DNA of 64,000 nucleotides from Nocardia vermiculata NBRC 100427. Lineage in GTDB: Bacteria; Actinomycetota; Actinomycetes; Mycobacteriales; Mycobacteriaceae. Shown here in pieces: positions 1-8,280 of this stretch. The stretch spans positions 372,001 through 436,000 of the forward strand of contig NZ_BDCA01000002.1 in assembly GCF_001613265.1 (NCBI RefSeq), written 5' to 3'. The translations under genes were made by a program, and so were the position numbers. Each line of letters starts with the position of its first letter. Within the stretch, counting starts at the first letter, position 1. Under the pieces are notes generated by a model. It saw only the letters and a program-made list of their open reading frames with translations. It searched no databases and was not told the DNA's origin.

Positions 1-1428
1 GGGAGCAAAGGGCCGAAAACCCTCGCGCTTCTTCACCTTCGCGTTGATGATGTCGCGCATCCGGGGGTGGCGGGGATCGCCGAGAATACTGCGATTGCCC
101 AGGGCTCGGGGACCGTACTCCATGCGCCCCTGGAACAGGGCACCGATCTGCCCGGCCGCCAGCCGCCGCGACAGTTCCGCGGCCAGCGCCTCGAAATCGT
201 CGTACCGGGTGGCGGTGCACTCGGTTCGGGTGGCGAGGGTGGCCGCGATCTGCTCGTCGTCGAACTCCGGGCCGTTCAACGGTGTCGACAGGCCCGCGAT
301 CGGGGCTGCGCCGTCGCGCCGATGATGCACGTACAAGGCGGAACCCAGCGCCGTGCCGTCGTCACCGGCAGCCGACTGGACGAACATGCGCTTGAACTGC
401 CGGCTGCGCAGAATAACCCCGTTCGCCGTGCAGTTGAGCGCAACGCCACCGGCCAGGCACAGGTTGGTCTCCCCGCTCAGACGGCGAAAGTATCGCAGCG
501 TGTGCAGCAGGGTCGCCTCCAGCACCGCCTGCAGCGCGGCCGCGATATCGCGGTGGTGATCGGTGACCTCGTCCTCGGGAGAGCGAGCCGGTCCGAAGAT
601 CTCTTCGATCGCTTTCAGTGTCCCGCGATAGGTTTCGCGATCGAGTTCGGTTTCGTTGCGGTAGAGGATGGGAATGGTAAAAGTACCGTCGTCGCGCAGG
701 TGGATCAGATCCATCACTGCCGCAAAGTGTTTGCGGTAGTCACCGTACGGTGCCAGCCCCATGATCTTGTACTCGTCGAGACCGAAAGCGAAGCCGAGAT
801 AGTAGGTGAAGACACCGTAGAGAATGCCGAGCGAATTCAGCTCCGACACCGTCGCGATCGGTTCGATTCCCGCATCCGAGCCTACGGCCACGGTGGCACT
901 GTGCTGTTCACCCATCCCGTCCGCGACCAGAATCAGTGCGGAGTCGAATCCGCTGGGGTAGAACGTGCTGGCCGCGTGCGCGAGATGATGCGGGACCTGC
1001 ACCAGCCGGTCGTCCCAGTCTCCGCCGAAGGTCTCCGACAGTTTGTCCAGCAGGACCTGCCGGGCGAAAACCGTGCGGAAGCGATCACGTCCCAGTCGGC
1101 TGTGCTCGAATTCCGCGCGCAACGGCTCATAGGAGAATCCGTGGGTGAGGATGTCGAGGTCGTCCACGGAGATCCCGGCGCGCCCACAGCCGAAGCGGAT
1201 CGCCTGTTCGGGAAACGCTCCGGTCGCCTTCTCCCCCGTGAATCGTTCCTCGGCGACCGCGCTCACCAGTTCGCCCCCGTGCAGCAGCGCCGCGGCCGAG
1301 TCGAATCCCTGCGTGATCCGGTAGTCCCGCCAGTCCAGTCCGGGGAACCGGGCCTGCTTGAAGGGCACACTGTTGTGCAGGCCGCTGATCCCCATGATCG
1401 TCGGTTGCACCGCTGGCGTTTTCACCAT
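1..1428 (-). CDS. NodU/CmcH-family O-carbamoyltransferase (3' end beyond the window)
   Basis: The frame is open from an ATG at 1428 to the window edge (476 codons) and has no stop, so the C-terminus is missing. The protein opens with the family start (MGISGLHNS..., then a glycine-rich ALLHGGELVSAVAEERF stretch). It carries the Kae1-like metal-binding motif PHHLAHAAS (His146 and His150) followed by LILVADGMGE. The last visible part, INAKVKKREGFRPFAP, is the family's conserved C-terminal signature. These enzymes move a carbamoyl group from carbamoyl phosphate, through carbamoyl-AMP, to a hydroxyl of an antibiotic, Nod factor or other small molecule. It starts 9 bases after the methyltransferase stop and is the last visible gene of the operon that begins at 6305, so it is probably a late tailoring enzyme. 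The acceptor cannot be read from sequence. Confidence 0.9.
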   Translation of the reverse strand, partial: MVKTPAVQPTIMGISGLHNSVPFKQARFPGLDWRDYRITQGFDSAAALLHGGELVSAVAEERFTGEKATGAFPEQAIRFGCGRAGISVDDLDILTHGFSYEPLRAEFEHSRLGRDRFRTVFARQVLLDKLSETFGGDWDDRLVQVPHHLAHAASTFYPSGFDSALILVADGMGEQHSATVAVGSDAGIEPIATVSELNSLGILYGVFTYYLGFAFGLDEYKIMGLAPYGDYRKHFAAVMDLIHLRDDGTFTIPILYRNETELDRETYRGTLKAIEEIFGPARSPEDEVTDHHRDIAAALQAVLEATLLHTLRYFRRLSGETNLCLAGGVALNCTANGVILRSRQFKRMFVQSAAGDDGTALGSALYVHHRRDGAAPIAGLSTPLNGPEFDDEQIAATLATRTECTATRYDDFEALAAELSRRLAAGQIGALFQGRMEYGPRALGNRSILGDPRHPRMRDIINAKVKKREGFRPFAP

Positions 1429-1437
1429 CGAGAAAGC

Positions 1438-2262
1438 TCACAATCTTCGAGCCCGCGGACGTTTGCGGGCGAAATACTGTCTGGTCGCATACAGCTCGAC
1501 CGCGACATCGGTGTCCGGCACAACCCGTTCCAGATAGGCCCGGTGGGCGTCGATGTCGGCCTGAGCGGCACCGGCATGTTCGAGATAGGCCGGCACGCAC
1601 TGCTCGAAACCCAAGGCGTGCAGCATCTTCGCTTCCGGCATCGCCGATACCGGCTGGAAGCTGTCGCTGCGGGCGACGATGAATCCGGCCTCGGCGATCA
1701 GGTCCGGCGTGCGGGCATAGATATCGTGCGCGGCGCCGCGTGCGCGCCCCAGAGCGAACCACCAGTCGCGCCACAGATTCGCGGCCGGATCATCCTCGGG
1801 GACGAAACGCAGCGCACCCACATCCGACATCTCCAACAGCAGCGCACCGTCCTCGGACAGCATGCGTTCCATCGCCGCGAGTGCCACCACCGCGTCCGCC
1901 ACGTGCATCAGCAGGAAGCGGCTGTACACCCAGTCCACCGTGCCGGCGGCCAGTGGAGCGTCTTCGATTGCGGCGTGCACGTAGCGCACCTGCGGCAGCT
2001 CGCCCACTCGGCGGCGGGCGATCTCGAGTTGCTCGGCGGAGGAATCCACCGCGTACACCAGGCCGTCCGGCCCTACCCGTTCGGCCAGCCATGCCGTCAT
2101 GGAGCCGTGACCGCAGCCGATGTCGGCCACTGTCGCACCCACCGGCAGCCCGACCGACTCGAGGAATGCGCGGGAACTGGGGTTGTAGTGCTGATCGAGC
2201 AGGGCCAGGCGCGCCGCATCGCGGTCACCGACGGCCATGCTGTAGGTCATCCCTGCAGCCAT
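1438..2262 (-). CDS. Class I SAM-dependent methyltransferase
   Basis: The protein has 274 residues if it starts at the ATG at 2262, which sits about 8 bases after a GGGAG ribosome-binding site; a GTG two codons upstream is also possible but too close to that site. The Rossmann SAM-binding motif I is VADIGCGHGSMT (about residues 45-56). An acidic motif II follows (VYAVDSSAEQLEIARRR) and then a post-I region like that of UbiE/Methyltransf_25 proteins. The C-terminal half has no recognised substrate domain. It lies in the operon between the acyltransferase and the carbamoyltransferase with gaps of about 10 bases, so it probably methylates an oxygen, nitrogen or carbon of the pathway product. Which atom is not readable. 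Confidence 0.88.
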   Translation of the reverse strand: MAAGMTYSMAVGDRDAARLALLDQHYNPSSRAFLESVGLPVGATVADIGCGHGSMTAWLAERVGPDGLVYAVDSSAEQLEIARRRVGELPQVRYVHAAIEDAPLAAGTVDWVYSRFLLMHVADAVVALAAMERMLSEDGALLLEMSDVGALRFVPEDDPAANLWRDWWFALGRARGAAHDIYARTPDLIAEAGFIVARSDSFQPVSAMPEAKMLHALGFEQCVPAYLEHAGAAQADIDAHRAYLERVVPDTDVAVELYATRQYFARKRPRARRL

Positions 2263-2275
2263 AACCACACTCTCC

Positions 2276-3427
2276 CTACGACAGCCGCGCCGGTTCGTGA
2301 TCGAGTGTGGAGGTCCACTGCAGGCTGTTCGGCTGCTCCGGATCGGGAAGCAGATAGGCTCCGTCCTGACGCGGCCGGCGCCCCGGAGTCACCAGCGCTA
2401 CCGGCGGTCCCGCACCGAAATCCAGCCAGGAAGCGGGGATTCGCGACACATTGCTCACCAGGAAACCCGAACGCGGTGGATATCCCCACACTCGGCGCAA
2501 CCCGGCAACACCGTGCACCTGCAGGAATACTTCGAGTTCGGCAACGGACTCGTCGATACGGTCAGCGGCCGTGGCGATCTCGTCGTGAATCCATCCGGCG
2601 ATCTCGGGTACCGTCGCCTGACGCACCCGTTCGGTCTCGACATCGAGTAGTACCTGGATGAAGCCGTTGCCGAAGTAGGTCGGCCCCAATTCCGGGACAT
2701 AGCGGCGGATATCGACCGGGCAGGCGAGCGTTACCTGTTCGGTTTCCGCGCTGCGCGTCATCGCGTAGTCCCGAAACAGACCGGCAGCCACCAGATCAGC
2801 GGTGGCGACGTCCGAATCGGCTGCCTGCGCGTCGAACTCGGTCAGGTCGAGTCGGCCGCTGCGCACCTCGAGTTCGGGCAGTTCGTCTTCGGGTGCCACG
2901 GTCACGAAGCCCGCCCGGCGCAGGGCGAGCGGATCTACCCGGTCCCGCCCACGTGCCTCGGGCCGGGTGAGCACCGTACGGTCACAGCGCGGCGACAGAA
3001 ACCGGGACCCGCGCGACCGAGCCGCCCACGCGGCCAGGAAGAAGAACATGCCGTAGCCGTCGGCCAGTCCGTGCGACATGGACAGCCCGATCGCGGTGCC
3101 CTCGCCCCGGGTCACCACGCGGCCACGAGCCATTACCTGCCCCGGCCCGATCTCCACCGGGTCCAGGCATTCGCTCAGCGGAGTGCCCGCATCCGCGACC
3201 GTGGCGCGTACCTCGGGTCGCGGGTTGTCCACATCCATTGCCAGCGTCTGGTCGTCGAGTGACACCAGAGCCGCGTCCGCACCGACGAATTCACGCGCGG
3301 TCTCGGCATAGGCGGCGGCAATTCGCTCGGAGTCGAGCACCTCGTCGAATTCCACCACGAACTGCAGCGGACCGGCCATATTGGCGGTCCACATGTGATC
3401 GACGGTCGACAGTGGTACCGGCGCCAT
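2276..3427 (-). CDS. BAHD-like / condensation-fold acyltransferase
   Basis: This 383-residue protein has the active-site motif HGLADG (HxxxDG, His119-Gly124) of the chloramphenicol-acetyltransferase/condensation superfamily. Near the C-terminus it has DFGAG (about 336-340), which resembles the structural DFGWG motif of BAHD acyltransferases. The two together suggest a bacterial BAHD-type enzyme that moves an acyl group from CoA or ACP to an alcohol or amine. It starts two bases after the fatty-acyl-AMP ligase stop, so the two are co-translated. The simplest reading is that it takes the acyl chain that the ligase loads on the adjacent carrier protein and puts it on an acceptor. A PapA-type or free-standing condensation domain is the alternative. 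The acyltransferase class is well supported; donor and acceptor are inference. Confidence 0.75.
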   Translation of the reverse strand: MAPVPLSTVDHMWTANMAGPLQFVVEFDEVLDSERIAAAYAETAREFVGADAALVSLDDQTLAMDVDNPRPEVRATVADAGTPLSECLDPVEIGPGQVMARGRVVTRGEGTAIGLSMSHGLADGYGMFFFLAAWAARSRGSRFLSPRCDRTVLTRPEARGRDRVDPLALRRAGFVTVAPEDELPELEVRSGRLDLTEFDAQAADSDVATADLVAAGLFRDYAMTRSAETEQVTLACPVDIRRYVPELGPTYFGNGFIQVLLDVETERVRQATVPEIAGWIHDEIATAADRIDESVAELEVFLQVHGVAGLRRVWGYPPRSGFLVSNVSRIPASWLDFGAGPPVALVTPGRRPRQDGAYLLPDPEQPNSLQWTSTLDHEPARLS

Positions 3428-3429
3428 CG

Positions 3430-5061
3430 TCAGCTCCTTTCCAGCGTGTCGAATTCACCCTCCAGCAACCGGTTCCACATCACCCGGCGGCGCGGCTTAC
3501 CACTGGTGGTGCGCGCGATGAGGCCACGGTCGCCGATGAACAACCGCAGCGAGGTCTCGGTGCCGAGCTGCCCGGCGAGAACTTGCCGCAGCCGGACCGC
3601 CTCCACCGGCTTGTCCTCCACCAGGACGGCTACCCGTGCGGCACCGAAGGCGTTGCCCGCCAGGGCGACCACCCGGTTGGCCGAGACACCGAACGCCTCG
3701 ACGACCGCGGCCTCGATGTCCTCGGCGTACACGGTGCGGCCACGGACCTTCACCGCGTCCCCGACCCGGCCGATCGGATACAGCTGCCCCTCGACCAACA
3801 GCCCGGCGTCACCGGTCGCCAGGTCGCCGTTCCCGGCCCGGGCGAGGTCGCGGGTGCCCGCTGCGGTTTGGTACTCCTGCGCGACGCTCGGGCCGCCCAC
3901 GATCAATTCCGCCGGTGCGCCGGGGAATTCGTCGTTGTCCGCGAGCCGAGCGGTCACGCCGTCGAGTGGTGCGCCGCAGCCGACCAGCCAGCGCCGGCCG
4001 TCCTCGAGCGGTGCCGACAGCAGATCCGACGGACCCTGCACCGCACCCGATTCGGGTGTCACCGCGATCGTCCGCACGGTCTCGGCCGGACGTAACCCGG
4101 ACACCGCCAGCGTGCCCTCGGCCAGTCCGTACGCCGGGCACGGTGTCCGCGGATCGAAGCCGTAGGGCGCCAGCCGTTTCGCGAAATCGCGCAGCACCAA
4201 CGGGTCGATGCGTTCCGCACCGACGATCATTACTCGCCAGGTATCGAAATCCATTTCGGCCAGTGCCTCGTCGGTCATCTTGCGCAGCAGATATCCGAGC
4301 GCGAAGTTCGGGGTCGCGGTAATCGTCGCACCGTCGCGACCGAAACACGACAGCCACGACAGCGGATCGCGAATGAAATCGATCGGTGTCATCGCCTGAA
4401 TGTCGAGGTTCAGGATGGTCGGAGTGATGATGCAGCCGATCAGGCCCATATCGTGATAGGGGGGCAACCAGGTGGCGATGCGATCGGTCGGCCGAAACTC
4501 CAGCCATCGATCGATGGCGGCGCAATTGGCCTCCAGATTGGCCACCGACACTCGCACCGCTTTCGGCGATCCGCTGCTGCCGGAGGTGAATTGGAGGAGC
4601 CCGACCCGATCCGGCGCACATCCGGGTAGTTCGGACACTGCCGGTGCCACGGTCGACTCACCGACAATCGTGATCCCACCCGAGGATTCGACCACCGGAT
4701 GCACCACGGCGGCCAACTCGTCGGCGACGATGATCGCCGACGGCGAGGCCGCGGCGAGCAACGCCGACAGTTGCTGCCGGTATGCCCCCTCGGGCTGCAG
4801 CGGAAGCGGCGGAGCCAGCGGATTCGGGGTCGCACCGGCGGCCAGCACACCGAAGAAGTTCGCCATGAACCGTTCCGGTGCCGACTCCACGATGGATACG
4901 ACCGCGCCCGGCCGGACCCCGGATTCGAGGCAGGCCGCGGCGACCCGCCGGACCTGCCGGGCGAGACTCGGATAGGGCACGTGGCGCCATGCACCGTTGT
5001 CGGCGATGGTCCAGCCACGCTCCGAACCGTCGTAGGCGAGCCAATCCAGCAGGCCGGTCAC
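3430..5061 (-). CDS. Fatty-acyl-AMP ligase (FAAL)
   Basis: This ANL-superfamily enzyme of about 543 residues activates a fatty acid as acyl-AMP. The P-loop is LLQFTSGSSGSPKAV, followed by the FAAL-typical WLPPYHDMGLIG and YGLAEGTLAVSG motifs. The C-terminal catalytic-lysine motif is TTSGKPRRR. FAALs differ from CoA ligases in passing the acyl-AMP to a carrier protein, and a free-standing ACP gene lies directly upstream. A GTG at 5061 overlaps the ACP stop as GTGA, which implies translational coupling. An ATG at 5088 would give nine extra residues and a 31-base overlap and is less likely. The enzyme is probably the entry point of the pathway encoded at 1-6305. Chain length cannot be read from sequence. 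Confidence 0.93.
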   Translation of the reverse strand: MTGLLDWLAYDGSERGWTIADNGAWRHVPYPSLARQVRRVAAACLESGVRPGAVVSIVESAPERFMANFFGVLAAGATPNPLAPPLPLQPEGAYRQQLSALLAAASPSAIIVADELAAVVHPVVESSGGITIVGESTVAPAVSELPGCAPDRVGLLQFTSGSSGSPKAVRVSVANLEANCAAIDRWLEFRPTDRIATWLPPYHDMGLIGCIITPTILNLDIQAMTPIDFIRDPLSWLSCFGRDGATITATPNFALGYLLRKMTDEALAEMDFDTWRVMIVGAERIDPLVLRDFAKRLAPYGFDPRTPCPAYGLAEGTLAVSGLRPAETVRTIAVTPESGAVQGPSDLLSAPLEDGRRWLVGCGAPLDGVTARLADNDEFPGAPAELIVGGPSVAQEYQTAAGTRDLARAGNGDLATGDAGLLVEGQLYPIGRVGDAVKVRGRTVYAEDIEAAVVEAFGVSANRVVALAGNAFGAARVAVLVEDKPVEAVRLRQVLAGQLGTETSLRLFIGDRGLIARTTSGKPRRRVMWNRLLEGEFDTLERS

Positions 5062-5315
5062 GGCTTGTTCGTCCGCAGCGCGTCGCACACCATCTGCTCG
5101 ATATCACCGACGGTCACCACATTCGTGGCACCGGAGTCACCGCCCGCGTCGATGCCGAAACGCACCTGAATACCCAGCGCCAGTTCGATCAGGGCCAGCG
5201 AGTCGTACCCCAGCTTCTCAGCCAGCACGTCGTCGGCGGTGAGGTCCGCCTCCGGTTGCGGTGCATGCCTGCGAACCAGTTCACGCACCTGGTCGCGCAC
5301 TTCATTTTCGTCCAC
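5058..5315 (-). CDS. Acyl carrier protein
   Basis: This is an acidic 85-residue carrier protein. The phosphopantetheine attachment motif is GYDSLALIEL, with Ser39 as the modified residue. Size and charge fit a discrete ACP. It follows the R2lox-like gene by 24 bases and its stop overlaps the likely GTG start of the acyl-AMP ligase. It is therefore the natural acceptor of the ligase's acyl-adenylate and would present the chain to the oxidase and acyltransferase. A phosphopantetheinyl transferase must act in trans; none is visible here. Confidence 0.92.
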   Translation of the reverse strand: MDENEVRDQVRELVRRHAPQPEADLTADDVLAEKLGYDSLALIELALGIQVRFGIDAGGDSGATNVVTVGDIEQMVCDALRTNKP

Positions 5316-5339
5316 GAAAGGCTCCCGATATCCTTTGCT

Positions 5340-6305
5340 CTATCGATCGATATATTCGACCGGATGCGATTCACCGTGTAGTCGTTCGTATTCCGAAGCG
5401 GCATCCGAACAAGATTTCCGCCACGTTTCCACAAGTTCCGCGCCGATGTCGTCCGGAATTCCGATCGAGTTCATTCTCCGACCCAGGGAACTCGCCGCGA
5501 ATTCCCATTGTTCATGAAGCACTTCGGCCCGTTTGCGCAATACCGGGACCAGTCGCGGGAACGGATCTCGCGTCTCCGGATCCACCAATGTCCGGGCGGC
5601 CGCGGGCACATGCTTACGAATCATTTCGACGATGTGATCCCGATATTCGTCACGCACCCCGTTCCGCAACGCCAGGACACCGAACGAGATATGCCGTGAT
5701 TCATCGCGAGCCACGTGGGTGATGCCGGTGCGCAGCGTGTCGAACTGCGGCAGTGCGCGCACGGTGCCGAGCACGGTGTGCAGCCCCGTCATCGCGACCG
5801 CCCCTTCGACCAGCAGGTGGTAGACCACCACCCCCTCGAACCAGGCATGGACGTCGGCCGGGTTCTCACGTACCCGCTCCACCGCGTCCCGCAGCGCCTT
5901 CTCGAACAGATCACCCACCCGATCGACGCCGCTGACCTGCGACAGTTCCTCGTTGCCGAGGGTTTCGGAGAGGAACGCCAGGTAGCGCCGGAAGAAGACG
6001 GTATGCCGCGCCTCATCGGCCAGCTGGGTCGCCAGGTACAGCGTGTAGTCGCGCTCGGGAGCGGCGTAGGCCAGCGGCGCCAGCGTCTCGGTGACGGTCG
6101 TCTCACCGACCAGGAAGCGGGCCAGCGTGGCCAGCAGGGGCAGGCGTGCGAAGGCCGGCAACTGCCGCCACCCCTCGCCGTCCCGGTCGTACTCCAGTTT
6201 CTCGGCCTGCCACTGCTGCGACTCCCAGCGCCGATACAGATCGAGTGCGCCGACCCGCCGGGTGAGATCCAGTTCGATCTCGTCGATGACTGTTGAATTA
6301 TTCAT
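5340..6305 (-). CDS. R2-like ligand-binding oxidase (R2lox-type ferritin-fold metalloenzyme)
   Basis: This 321-residue ferritin-like protein has the six carboxylate/histidine ligands of the R2 fold: Glu68 (VGETTV), Glu98 and His101 (DEARH), Glu167 (VEGAV), Glu202 and His205 (DESRHISFG). Val71 and Tyr162 occupy the positions that in M. tuberculosis R2lox (Rv0233) form an ether crosslink, and Tyr162 has the same spacing to Glu167. R2lox proteins carry a Mn/Fe or Fe/Fe site and bind a long-chain fatty acid; their physiological substrate is unknown. Here the gene leads an operon with ACP and acyl-AMP ligase, so a role in oxidising a carrier-bound or free acyl chain is a reasonable inference. A true ribonucleotide reductase R2 is unlikely: no NrdE gene is nearby and the crosslink pair is present. 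Confidence 0.85.
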   Translation of the reverse strand: MNNSTVIDEIELDLTRRVGALDLYRRWESQQWQAEKLEYDRDGEGWRQLPAFARLPLLATLARFLVGETTVTETLAPLAYAAPERDYTLYLATQLADEARHTVFFRRYLAFLSETLGNEELSQVSGVDRVGDLFEKALRDAVERVRENPADVHAWFEGVVVYHLLVEGAVAMTGLHTVLGTVRALPQFDTLRTGITHVARDESRHISFGVLALRNGVRDEYRDHIVEMIRKHVPAAARTLVDPETRDPFPRLVPVLRKRAEVLHEQWEFAASSLGRRMNSIGIPDDIGAELVETWRKSCSDAASEYERLHGESHPVEYIDR

Positions 6306-6791
6306 CGCGAATTCTCGATCTGCTATGAATCTCGGCCCGTAGAAATCGATAGCAGAAAGCTTTCATTCACGTAGATCAACCCTTCCAACGCCCAGCTACC
6401 CACGCACAGCGTCCCACCTGCTGCAACGCGTCAAGACCCGTAACCACGCATCCGTACCGGAAGGGTTAAATCCTTCGATCTTGTGGACAGCGATTCCGCA
6501 CGGTCACCGACCCTACTCCGTAAAAAGCTCGCGTTCCACTCCTAACAGAAAGATCACAAGGGCAGAATGTTGCCTATGAATTTGCCACCCACATGACCGT
6601 CTCACCGAGTGGACGGGCTCATTTCACATTTGTACCGGCGCCCCACGGCGACCACCACTCGATATCGGATGCCGGATGTTAACCAGCTATCGCCTTACGG
6701 CCGCGACTACCCGCTGTGTTCCCACCGGAGACGACATGGCCGCCGGGGTAGCGGTGCGCTCCCTACCGGCGGCCATCGTCCGAGTGCGGTT
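6306..6791. other. Intergenic region upstream of the lipid-pathway operon
   Basis: About 485 bases carry no convincing gene on either strand. The part near 6306 must hold the promoter of the minus-strand operon; TGCTAT and ATAGCA form a small inverted repeat in the first 50 bases, but no clear -10/-35 pair stands out. The base composition is visibly more AT-rich than the flanking genes. The other end holds the glpR terminator. Confidence 0.5.
6736..6776 (-). terminator. Hairpin downstream of glpR
   Basis: A perfect 11-bp inverted repeat (ATGGCCGCCGG at 6736-6746 and its complement at 6766-6776) begins 16 bases past the glpR stop. There is no U-tract, as is common for actinobacterial terminators. 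Confidence 0.55.
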
Positions 6792-8111
6792 CTATTCTCC
6801 TGCAGCGCGACGGATTTCACCGCCGGCCGCCCGGTTCCTGGTCGTCCGGGCTGCCGCGGCGTCGAAGGGGTCCAGGTGGTCGAACAGCGGTTCCTCGTCG
6901 TCGACATCGAGAACCACCGCGCGGCGCCGGAGCGCGCGAGCGGCATCGCGATCCATGCCCTGCCGCCGACCGGCCCGCACCTCCTCTCGGACAACAGCTT
7001 CCGGACTGTCCTCTCCGGGTTTGCGCACGCCCTGGAGCCGGGAGGTACGGCGACGGCGGATGTCTTCCTCGTACCGGACCTGGCGTCGCAGATAGGCCAG
7101 ATAGGCACCCAGGCCCACCACCGACAGTGCGCACGCCCACCACAGCATCGGGCTCATGACTATTGCGAATGCGGCGAAAAGTAGTGTGCTCAACACCAAT
7201 CCGAGCGCGGTGCGCTGCCGGAACCGGTATCTGGTCGCCCGCGCGATGGCGTCGGCCTCCGGATCGTAACCACCACGGCCCCGGCGCGACGGCACGAAAT
7301 CGCCGGTGCCGGACTCGTCTCCGGCCAGATCGGCGTCCGGACGGTCGTCGGCCGTGTCGTCGTCGAACCGGGGCTCACCAGCGGCATCGTCTTGCCGGGC
7401 CGGAACCCCGGCGGTGGGTGCAGGCGGGATACGGGCCATGGCGACGCGGGAGTGTTCCTCGGACTCGGGCTGTGCTGCGGACTCGGGGTGTGCTGCGGAT
7501 TCGGGGTGTGCTGCGGATTCGGTGGCGGCGGTGGATTCCGAGGAGTCCGGATCGACGTCGCCGGCCTCGTCGACGAGATCATCGGCGTCTGCTTCGTCCT
7601 CCGGCCGGTCCGGGCCGTCGACGAGAGAGTCCGCAGTGTCCTCGTCCGATTCGGTCGCATCGGCTGCGGCAGGGCCGGATACGTCGTCCGGCAGGGCACG
7701 GCGCGAGGCGGCCGTGTCGGTGGCGTCGGAGTCGGCGGACCGGTCCGGGCCGTCGCCGGCGTCGTCGTCCGACCGGCGCCGAGTCTTCACTACCGCCGAG
7801 TCGGCGCGGTCGGGTGCGTTCGGGTCGTCCTCGGTGACGGGCTCATCGGCCTGGTTCGTCATCCGGTCCTCCGCATCATCGCCGTGGAAAAACCTTCTCT
7901 GCCGAGGGGTGGGCACCCAGTCCGGATCGGTCTCGTGTCCGGCGCCCGGCCCCTTCTTGGCGCGTCGTCTGGTACCACCTCGATGGAGCACCCGGGTTGC
8001 CAGCGCGGCATCCGTCGTGCGGCGAATGCGGGGATGTCGATCGGCGAGCATCGGAAACAGCACAAAGATCCAGAGTACGACGATTGCGATCCACAAGATC
8101 GAATTCGGCAT
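6792..8111 (-). CDS. glpR: GlpR / SepX-like membrane receptor of the gephyrin-like divisome protein
   Basis: This 439-residue protein has an N-terminal membrane segment (about residues 5-22), a long acidic Asp/Ser/Ala-rich linker, and two adjacent membrane segments near 302-341. The basic C-terminal tail contains the conserved-looking stretch VVLDVDDEEPLFDHLDPFD. Layout and neighbours match M. tuberculosis Rv0996, Corynebacterium GlpR (receptor for the MoeA-like protein Glp) and Streptomyces SepX, which act in septation and polar growth. The start has a strong GGAGGTG ribosome-binding site. galU, glp and rimJ lie upstream on the same strand. The linker contains a short in-frame tandem repeat. 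Confidence 0.82.
   Translation of the reverse strand: MPNSILWIAIVVLWIFVLFPMLADRHPRIRRTTDAALATRVLHRGGTRRRAKKGPGAGHETDPDWVPTPRQRRFFHGDDAEDRMTNQADEPVTEDDPNAPDRADSAVVKTRRRSDDDAGDGPDRSADSDATDTAASRRALPDDVSGPAAADATESDEDTADSLVDGPDRPEDEADADDLVDEAGDVDPDSSESTAATESAAHPESAAHPESAAQPESEEHSRVAMARIPPAPTAGVPARQDDAAGEPRFDDDTADDRPDADLAGDESGTGDFVPSRRGRGGYDPEADAIARATRYRFRQRTALGLVLSTLLFAAFAIVMSPMLWWACALSVVGLGAYLAYLRRQVRYEEDIRRRRTSRLQGVRKPGEDSPEAVVREEVRAGRRQGMDRDAARALRRRAVVLDVDDEEPLFDHLDPFDAAAARTTRNRAAGGEIRRAAGE
7462..7515 (-). repeat. In-frame 18-bp tandem repeat (three units) in glpR
   Basis: Three consecutive 18-bp units encode a six-residue Ser-Ala-Ala-(His/Gln)-Pro-Glu repeat in the disordered linker of GlpR. 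Units differ by one or two bases. Copy number could vary between strains without shifting the frame. Confidence 0.85.
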
Positions 8112-8280
8112 CGCGCTCTCACCTCCGTCCCCGCCTTACGACCGCTCGGCACCCGTTTTCGCCTTGGCACCGGACGCACCACCGACGTCCGTAGGTTAAT
8201 GCGGTGCCTCATGAATAGCCCGCAGGCGCGCCGTCCACACCTGTCCCACGCGTCACAACCCGGTCATCCCGCCCCAGCGC

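Noticed and set aside
67..2661. 864-codon open frame on the plus strand
   Set aside because: It is antisense to the carbamoyltransferase, methyltransferase and acyltransferase genes and has no family motifs; long antisense frames are common in GC-rich DNA.
7462..7515. CRISPR-like repeat array
   Set aside because: Repeats are directly contiguous, in frame, and without spacers.
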